NCBI GenBank assembly: GCA_964621905.1 | Contig: CAZUNG010000002.1 | Coordinates: 186,001 to 250,000, forward strand | Reading direction: 5' to 3' | DNA length: 64,000 nt | Origin: Ruminococcus_G sp964621905 | GTDB taxonomy: Bacteria > Bacillota > Clostridia > Lachnospirales > Lachnospiraceae | In this document: positions 58,966 through 64,000 of the stretch, in pieces | Numbering within the stretch: position 1 is the stretch's first letter | Layout: the number at the start of each line of letters is the position of its first letter | The notes under the pieces: model-generated | Databases searched by the model: none | Told to the model about the DNA's origin: nothing | Seen by the model: only the letters and a program-made list of their open reading frames with translations | Program-made: the position numbers and the translations under genes

Positions 58966-61662
58966 TTATGCCTTCTCAATTTTAATTGCACAGACTTTAT
59001 ATTCCGGAATTCTCGCAAATTTGTCCAGCGCCGGATTAGTCAGCCAGTTACAGTTCCCGTCCGGGAAATGGAACGGCATCCAGGATTCGCCCTGTGACAC
59101 TTTTCTTCCGACACGTGCAGTCGATTCAATCTGACCCCGTCTGGACGATACTTTTACTTTATCCCCGTTTTTAATACCGAGTGCATCTGCATCTTTAACA
59201 TTCATTTCAATAAAAGATTTTCCCTCTATCTCCATCAGACCCGGTGTTTTCCCCGTCATCGCTCTGGTTGTGTAATGGTACAGGATACGGCCCGTCATCA
59301 GAATAATTGGATAATCTTCATCCGGGAGTTCTGCCGATGGCACATACTCTGTCGGATAGAACCAGCCAAGCCCTCTTGAAAACCTGCCGACATGCATGAT
59401 CGGCGTACCGGGATGATCTTTGGACAGGCACGGCCACTGCAATGTCTCGCCCGCATCGAGTCTGGCATGGCTGATGCCTCCAAAACTCGGTGTCACGGAT
59501 GCGATCTCATCCATGATCTCGGCCGATGTCAGCTGCGGCTGCGGGTAGCCCATACGGTTCATGATATCGATAAAAATATCCGTATCAAGTCTCGCCTCTC
59601 CAGGCAGTGTCACTGCTTTTCTGACTCTCTGCACACGGCGCTCTGTATTGGTAAATGTTCCCTCTTTTTCCGCATAACTTACACCCGGAAGAATCACATC
59701 CGCATACTGTGCCGTCTCTGTCATAAACAATTCATTCATCACAACAAAATCCAGTGTTTCCAGGGCTTTGATGATGTGGCTGGTATCCGGATCCGTTACG
59801 ATCGGATCTTCCCCGAAGATATACAGGCCTTTTACCTCGCCCAAAATGGCCTTCGGCCACACATCTGTCGCATGAAGGCCCGGATTTGGATTCAGTTTCG
59901 TCTTCCATGCTTTCTCAAATTTTTCCAGAACCTCCGGGTTCGCCACTTTCTGGTAACCGGGGAAATCCCCCGGCAGCGCGCCCATATCACAGGCACCCTG
60001 TACATTGTTCTGACCGCGCAGCGGATTCACTCCGCAGCCTTCTCTTCCGAGTTTGCCCACGAGCATTGCCATGTTGGACATGGACATAACACCCTCTGTG
60101 CCGGTGGAGTGCTCCGTCACACCGAGGCAGTAGATGATCGGCGCCTTATCCGCTTTCGCGTACATGATTGCCGCTTTTCGCAAATCCTCCGGATCAATAT
60201 GGCAGATTTCTCCGACCTTCTCCGGTGTATAATCCTTCACGATTTCCTTAATCTTTTCGTAGCCTTCTGTACGCTCCTCGATGAACTTCGTATCCTGAAG
60301 TCCTTCCTCTATAATCACGTGCATGATGCCGTTTGCAAATGCGACATTCGTGCCCGGACGAAGTTTCAGATGAATGTCTGCATTCTGTGCAAGACCGATA
60401 TCACGCGGATCCGCAACGATAATCTTACATCCGCGCTGCACAGCCTGCCGAATCTGCATTCCGACTACCGGATGTGCTTCTTCCGGATTGGAGCCGACCA
60501 GCATAATGACATCCGGATTCTGCGTAATATCCGCGATCGGATTCGTCATGGCCCCGGATCCCAGCGTCATCGCAAGCCCCGCCACTGATGCCGAATGGCA
60601 GACACGTGCACAGTTGTCAACATTATTGGTACCGAATGCACAGCGAACCAGCTTCTGCATCATATAAATGTCTTCGTTCGGAGAACGCGAACAGGCAAAC
60701 CCGGCCAGAGCATCCGGTCCATATTTTTTCTTGATTTCCATGAATTTAGAAGCCACCAGATCAAGAGCCTCCTCCCAGGTTGCACGTTCAAATTCCCCGG
60801 TCTCTTTATTCTTGATCAGCGGATATTTCAGGCGTTCCGGTGAATGTACGAAATCAAAAGATCCGGAACGGCCTTTGACACAGAGCAGTCCGCGGTTGGA
60901 CGGGCCGTCCGCCGCTTCCGTATCAACGATTTTCCCGTCTTTTACCACCAGATAATACTGGCATCCGGTCGCACAGTGCGGGCAGGTCGTGAGAACTTTT
61001 TTCTCTACCTGCCACGGACGGTACTCTTTTCTGCGCTTCATCGTCAGTGCACCTGTAGGACAGGCTGCCACACAGTTTCCGCAGGACTCACAGGAACTGT
61101 TTCTCAAATCCACACCGAACGGCGTAGAAATCACGGAGTTAAACCCCCGTTCCGCAGTATCGATCGCACCTCTGCCCACAATTTTATGACAGGTGTTCAC
61201 GCAGCGGTGACACAAAATACAGAGGTTGGGATTATACGTGAAAAACGGGTTGGAATCATCTATCGGAAATTCCGTCATCTCACCTTCATACGATGTCTTC
61301 TCCACACCATACTCGTAGCAGTAATCCTGCAGTTTGCAGACGCCGTTTGAAGGACATGAAAAACAATCCGTTTTGTGATTGGAAAGCAGCAGATCCAGAA
61401 TGCCTCTTCTGGATTCGATTACTTTTTCACTCTTTGTCTGGATGACATCGCCTTCTGATATGTGTGCAGAGCAGGCGGTATCCAGCTTGCTCCATCCGCG
61501 GTTCTCGATCTCCACCATACACATACGGCAGGAGCCGTCCGGCATCAGACCTTTGATATAACATAACGTAGGAATTGTAATGCCTGCCGTCTCCGCAGCC
61601 TGCAGAATCGTTGTTCCCTTCTCGACTTCCACAGGAATCCCATCGATTATTGCATGAATCAT
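58966..61662 (-). CDS. fdhA: formate dehydrogenase catalytic subunit, cysteine form
   Basis: A molybdenum/tungsten-bis-dinucleotide enzyme that oxidises formate or reduces CO2. The 898-residue protein has, in order: an N-terminal [2Fe-2S] domain (C34, C45, C48, C64), a His-Cys [4Fe-4S] region (C100, C103, C109), two [4Fe-4S] ferredoxin sets (C148-C158 and C191-C201), the Mo-domain [4Fe-4S] (C227, C230, C234, C261) and the active-site segment NVDNCARVCHSASVAGL, where C355 stands at the position of Sec140 in E. coli FdhF. It is a cysteine enzyme, not a selenoprotein; the TGA codon is not used here. The nuoE/nuoF-like genes directly upstream link it to NAD(P)H and perhaps ferredoxin. Confidence 0.9.
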   Translation of the reverse strand: MIHAIIDGIPVEVEKGTTILQAAETAGITIPTLCYIKGLMPDGSCRMCMVEIENRGWSKLDTACSAHISEGDVIQTKSEKVIESRRGILDLLLSNHKTDCFSCPSNGVCKLQDYCYEYGVEKTSYEGEMTEFPIDDSNPFFTYNPNLCILCHRCVNTCHKIVGRGAIDTAERGFNSVISTPFGVDLRNSSCESCGNCVAACPTGALTMKRRKEYRPWQVEKKVLTTCPHCATGCQYYLVVKDGKIVDTEAADGPSNRGLLCVKGRSGSFDFVHSPERLKYPLIKNKETGEFERATWEEALDLVASKFMEIKKKYGPDALAGFACSRSPNEDIYMMQKLVRCAFGTNNVDNCARVCHSASVAGLAMTLGSGAMTNPIADITQNPDVIMLVGSNPEEAHPVVGMQIRQAVQRGCKIIVADPRDIGLAQNADIHLKLRPGTNVAFANGIMHVIIEEGLQDTKFIEERTEGYEKIKEIVKDYTPEKVGEICHIDPEDLRKAAIMYAKADKAPIIYCLGVTEHSTGTEGVMSMSNMAMLVGKLGREGCGVNPLRGQNNVQGACDMGALPGDFPGYQKVANPEVLEKFEKAWKTKLNPNPGLHATDVWPKAILGEVKGLYIFGEDPIVTDPDTSHIIKALETLDFVVMNELFMTETAQYADVILPGVSYAEKEGTFTNTERRVQRVRKAVTLPGEARLDTDIFIDIMNRMGYPQPQLTSAEIMDEIASVTPSFGGISHARLDAGETLQWPCLSKDHPGTPIMHVGRFSRGLGWFYPTEYVPSAELPDEDYPIILMTGRILYHYTTRAMTGKTPGLMEIEGKSFIEMNVKDADALGIKNGDKVKVSSRRGQIESTARVGRKVSQGESWMPFHFPDGNCNWLTNPALDKFARIPEYKVCAIKIEKA

Positions 61663-61674
61663 AGTTTCTCCTCC

Positions 61675-63555
61675 TTACTCAACGCAGACCGCATTAAAAT
61701 TACAGCCCTCTTCGCAGGCACCGCAGCGGATACATTTTGTCATATCGATCGTATGTACTTTTTTCTTTTCCCCGGTGATCGCACCAGCCGGACAATTTCT
61801 GGCACATTTTGTACATCCGATACATTTTTCTGCATCGATTCTGTATACCTTCATTGCCTGACACGTATGCGACTTACATTTTTTATCGACGATATGCTCT
61901 ACGTACTCATCCCGGAATGTTTTCAGTGTGCTGATTACCGGAAGCGGCGCACTCTTTCCGAGTCCGCACAGTGAGTTCTTCTTTACAAATTCAGCGATCT
62001 CTTCCAGCCGGTCCAGATCTTCCAGTTTCCCCTTTCCATCCACGATACGCTCCAGAATCTCAAGCATACGCTTCGTTCCGATACGGCACGGTGTACACTT
62101 ACCGCAGGACTCTCTCTGGGTAAAACTCATAAAGAACCTTGCCACCTCGACCATACAGGTATTCTCATCCATTACAACGAGTCCGCCCGAACCTACGATG
62201 GCATTATACTTTTTCACAGAATCAAAATCCAGTCCGACATCCAGATGTTCTTTCGTCAGACATCCGCCGGACGGTCCTCCGATCTGGACACCTTTGAACT
62301 CTGCTCCGTCTTTTACACCTCCGCCGATGTCGTAGATGATCTCACGAAGTGTACTTCCCATCGGCACTTCAATCAGTCCTGTATTCTCAATCGCACCTGT
62401 GATAGAGAACGTCTTTGTTCCCGGACTGCCTTCAGAACCGATTGTGCGGAACCAGTCCGCTCCTTTTAAAATGATATTCGGAACATTGGCGTATGTTTCC
62501 ACGTTATTCAGTACCGTCGGCTTTGCCCAAAGTCCCTGATCCACCGTTCTCGGAGGCTTTGTTCTCGGCATTCCGCGGTTTCCTTCGATTGAAGCCGTCA
62601 GGGCACTGCCCTCGCCGCATACAAATGCACCTGCTCCGCGGTTGATATGCAGATGGAAGGAAAAATCGCTCCCCAGAATGTTGTCGCCGAGCAGACCGCA
62701 CGCCTCCAGTTCAGAAATTGCATAGCGCAGTCTTGCAACAGAGAGCGGATATTCCGCGCGCACATAGATATAACCTTCCTGTGAAGAAACAGCATATCCT
62801 GCGATCATCATACCTTCCAGCAGTTTATATGGATCGCCTTCCATCACAGAGCCGTCCATAAATGCCCCTGGATCACCCTCATCGCCGTTACAGACAATAT
62901 AACGTGTTTTCTCCTGCTGCGCAGCAACCTGTTTCCACTTTCTTCCGGTCGGAAAACCTCCTCCGCCTCTTCCGCGAAGTCCGGATTTGTCAATTTCTTC
63001 TACCACCTCTTCCGGTTTCATATCAAACAATGCCCTGACAAACGCCGAAAAGCCTCCTGACGCCAGGTATTCCTCCAGCGATACCGCGTCATAATTCCCA
63101 CAGTTTTCGAGCACGATCCGGGTCTGTTTTGCGATAAACGGGATCTCATCCGGATGTTTATAGACCTTGTCTTTCTGGTGATAAAGCAATTCTTCAATCA
63201 CTTCATCATTCTTAACACTTTTCTCAAAGATCGCGGCGCAGTCCTCCTGCTTCACTTTGATGTACTGGATCATCTGATCACCCTTCTGGATACGTACCAG
63301 TGGTCCAAGTTCGCAGAATCCCTGACATCCCGTCTTTTTGATTCCCACATGTCCCTTTTCATCATCAGGGGCAAACTCGAGAGAAACACCAGGTTCATCT
63401 TTTACAATCTCCTGAAACATCTGATAGATTTTCTCTGAACCGGAAGCCACGCAGCCGGTGCCGGAACAGACAAGAATTCTGCAGTCAAATGCCTCCACTT
63501 TCTTTTTTGCTTCCTGGCCAGCCTGCAATACATCGTTTCTATTTTTCAGAATCAT
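61675..63555 (-). CDS. NuoF/HydB-like NAD(P)H-binding flavoprotein subunit
   Basis: The 626-residue NAD(P)H/FMN subunit of a soluble dehydrogenase. Residues 25-110 are a thioredoxin-like [2Fe-2S] domain (CSGTGCVASG, GCQGFCELG). The NADH/FMN core includes GRGGGGFPTGRKW, NGDEGDPGAFMDGSVMEGDP and the [4Fe-4S] motif ESCGKCTPCRIGTKRM. The C-terminus has two ferredoxin motifs (CIGCTKCARNCP and CIRCGACEEGC). This domain set is as in HydB or electron-bifurcating formate dehydrogenases. It ends 12 bases before the formate dehydrogenase gene. Confidence 0.92.
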   Translation of the reverse strand: MILKNRNDVLQAGQEAKKKVEAFDCRILVCSGTGCVASGSEKIYQMFQEIVKDEPGVSLEFAPDDEKGHVGIKKTGCQGFCELGPLVRIQKGDQMIQYIKVKQEDCAAIFEKSVKNDEVIEELLYHQKDKVYKHPDEIPFIAKQTRIVLENCGNYDAVSLEEYLASGGFSAFVRALFDMKPEEVVEEIDKSGLRGRGGGGFPTGRKWKQVAAQQEKTRYIVCNGDEGDPGAFMDGSVMEGDPYKLLEGMMIAGYAVSSQEGYIYVRAEYPLSVARLRYAISELEACGLLGDNILGSDFSFHLHINRGAGAFVCGEGSALTASIEGNRGMPRTKPPRTVDQGLWAKPTVLNNVETYANVPNIILKGADWFRTIGSEGSPGTKTFSITGAIENTGLIEVPMGSTLREIIYDIGGGVKDGAEFKGVQIGGPSGGCLTKEHLDVGLDFDSVKKYNAIVGSGGLVVMDENTCMVEVARFFMSFTQRESCGKCTPCRIGTKRMLEILERIVDGKGKLEDLDRLEEIAEFVKKNSLCGLGKSAPLPVISTLKTFRDEYVEHIVDKKCKSHTCQAMKVYRIDAEKCIGCTKCARNCPAGAITGEKKKVHTIDMTKCIRCGACEEGCNFNAVCVE

Positions 63556-64000
63556 TTGCTATCACCTCTCAATTCACGGACTACTGCTACCGCTTTTTCC
63601 GGAGTCATCTTGGGGTGCACTTCATCGTTGATCGTCATCGTTGGTGCCAGTCCGCATGCTCCGAGGCAGGATACTGTCTCTACGGTAAATAACATATCAT
63701 CCGTGGTGCGTTTCTTTTTGCTTAATCCCAGTTCCTTATACAATGCTTCCAGAACCGGGATGGACTTCCGAACGTGACAGGCCGTGCCATCACATACTTT
63801 TATAATATATTTCCCTTTCGGCTCAAACGAGAAATTTTCATAAAAAGTGGCAACGCTGTACGCCTTCGCTTCTTTTACACCTATTTCCTTCGCCACATAT
63901 GTCAGCAGTTCTCCAGGCAGGTAACGGTATACCCCCTGGATATCCTGCATAATAGGGATCAGCGAACCGGCTTTTTTGCCATAACGCCCAATCACCTCAT
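63552..64000 (-). CDS. NuoE/HydC-like [2Fe-2S] subunit (partial)
   Basis: The 5' end lies beyond the window; at least 149 residues are visible. The thioredoxin-like [2Fe-2S] motifs CDGTACHVR and SCLGACGLAP, and the leading region SLIPIMQDIQGVYRYLPGE, are those of the NADH-ubiquinone oxidoreductase 24 kDa subunit. The frame stays open past the GTG at 63995, so that codon is unlikely to be the start. It is coupled to the NuoF-like gene by a four-base overlap. Confidence 0.92.
   Translation of the reverse strand, partial: EVIGRYGKKAGSLIPIMQDIQGVYRYLPGELLTYVAKEIGVKEAKAYSVATFYENFSFEPKGKYIIKVCDGTACHVRKSIPVLEALYKELGLSKKKRTTDDMLFTVETVSCLGACGLAPTMTINDEVHPKMTPEKAVAVVRELRGDSK

Noticed and set aside
59392..60588. 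A 398-residue open frame on the plus strand opposite the formate dehydrogenase gene
   Set aside because: It lies fully antisense to a strongly conserved gene, has no family match or ribosome-binding site, and His/Arg/Cys-rich composition typical of antisense frames.
60595..60612. A selenocysteine (TGA) site in the formate dehydrogenase
   Set aside because: The codon at the active-site position is a cysteine codon (RVCHSAS), and no in-frame TGA interrupts the gene.

Overview
This is a 64 kb stretch of a low-to-mid GC, endospore-forming anaerobic Firmicute, most likely a gut-type Lachnospiraceae (Clostridia). Clues are spoIVA, scpA/scpB, a T-box tyrS, a full anaerobic (early cobalt insertion) cobamide pathway, a biotin-dependent sodium-pump decarboxylase, a NuoEF-linked formate dehydrogenase and cell-wall-binding-repeat autolysins. 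The genus cannot be fixed from the sequence. Almost every gene lies on the minus strand in tight, often overlapping operons; only the cbiM-cbiN-cbiK unit (32.3-34.1 kb) is on the plus strand. No tRNA, rRNA, insertion sequence, phage gene or CRISPR array was seen.

Layout, left to right. (1) 1-311: N-terminal part of a membrane-anchored protein, probably an M15 peptidase. (2) 0.4-5.6 kb: operon for a membrane carboxyltransferase/decarboxylase with two kinds of carboxyltransferase, one biotin carrier, a lipoprotein-type gamma subunit and a sodium-pump beta subunit. (3) 5.7-15.8 kb: ten closely packed genes running dacF-like, DUF2804, anaerobic glycerol-3-phosphate oxidation trio, glycerol kinase, esterase, acyltransferase and HD hydrolase, closed by a terminator. 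(4) 16-20.4 kb: scpB-scpA-metallophosphoesterase, a second dacF, a membrane protein, and rpsU. (5) 20.5-24.9 kb: alaS and tyrS, the latter behind a T-box with a TAC specifier. (6) 25-31.8 kb: hemA, precorrin-2 dehydrogenase, hemC, cobA-hemD fusion, hemB, hemL and rnhA, making uroporphyrinogen III and precorrin-2 from glutamyl-tRNA.

(7) 31.9-50.6 kb: the cobamide region. A cobalamin riboswitch with a clear terminator/antiterminator precedes cbiM-cbiN-cbiK (cobalt uptake core and cobalt chelatase) on the plus strand. Converging on it is a 16 kb minus-strand operon headed by a consensus promoter, a second cobalamin riboswitch and a terminator: cbiD, cbiL, cbiF, cbiG, cbiH, a cbiJ-cbiE-cbiT triple fusion, cbiA, cobT, cobU, cobS, a short cobU-like gene, cobC-like, cbiB, cobD, cbiP, cbiC and an amidohydrolase. 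With the hem operon this covers nearly all steps from glutamyl-tRNA to the complete cobamide. Not present are cbiQ/cbiO, a corrinoid adenosyltransferase and lower-ligand genes.

(8) 50.7-54.8 kb: a large autolysin with two catalytic domains, and spoIVA. (9) 54.9-64 kb: a NuoE-NuoF-formate dehydrogenase operon (cysteine form, first gene cut by the window edge) followed by molybdenum-cofactor genes moeA, mobA and a MobB-NTPase fusion. A phosphodiesterase-like alkaline phosphatase superfamily gene and an unrecognised 118-residue gene lie inside this set. The most unusual candidates are the two-carboxyltransferase sodium pump, the esterase-acyltransferase-glycerol group, the amidohydrolase and truncated CobU of the cobamide operon, and the extra genes in the molybdenum-cofactor operon.
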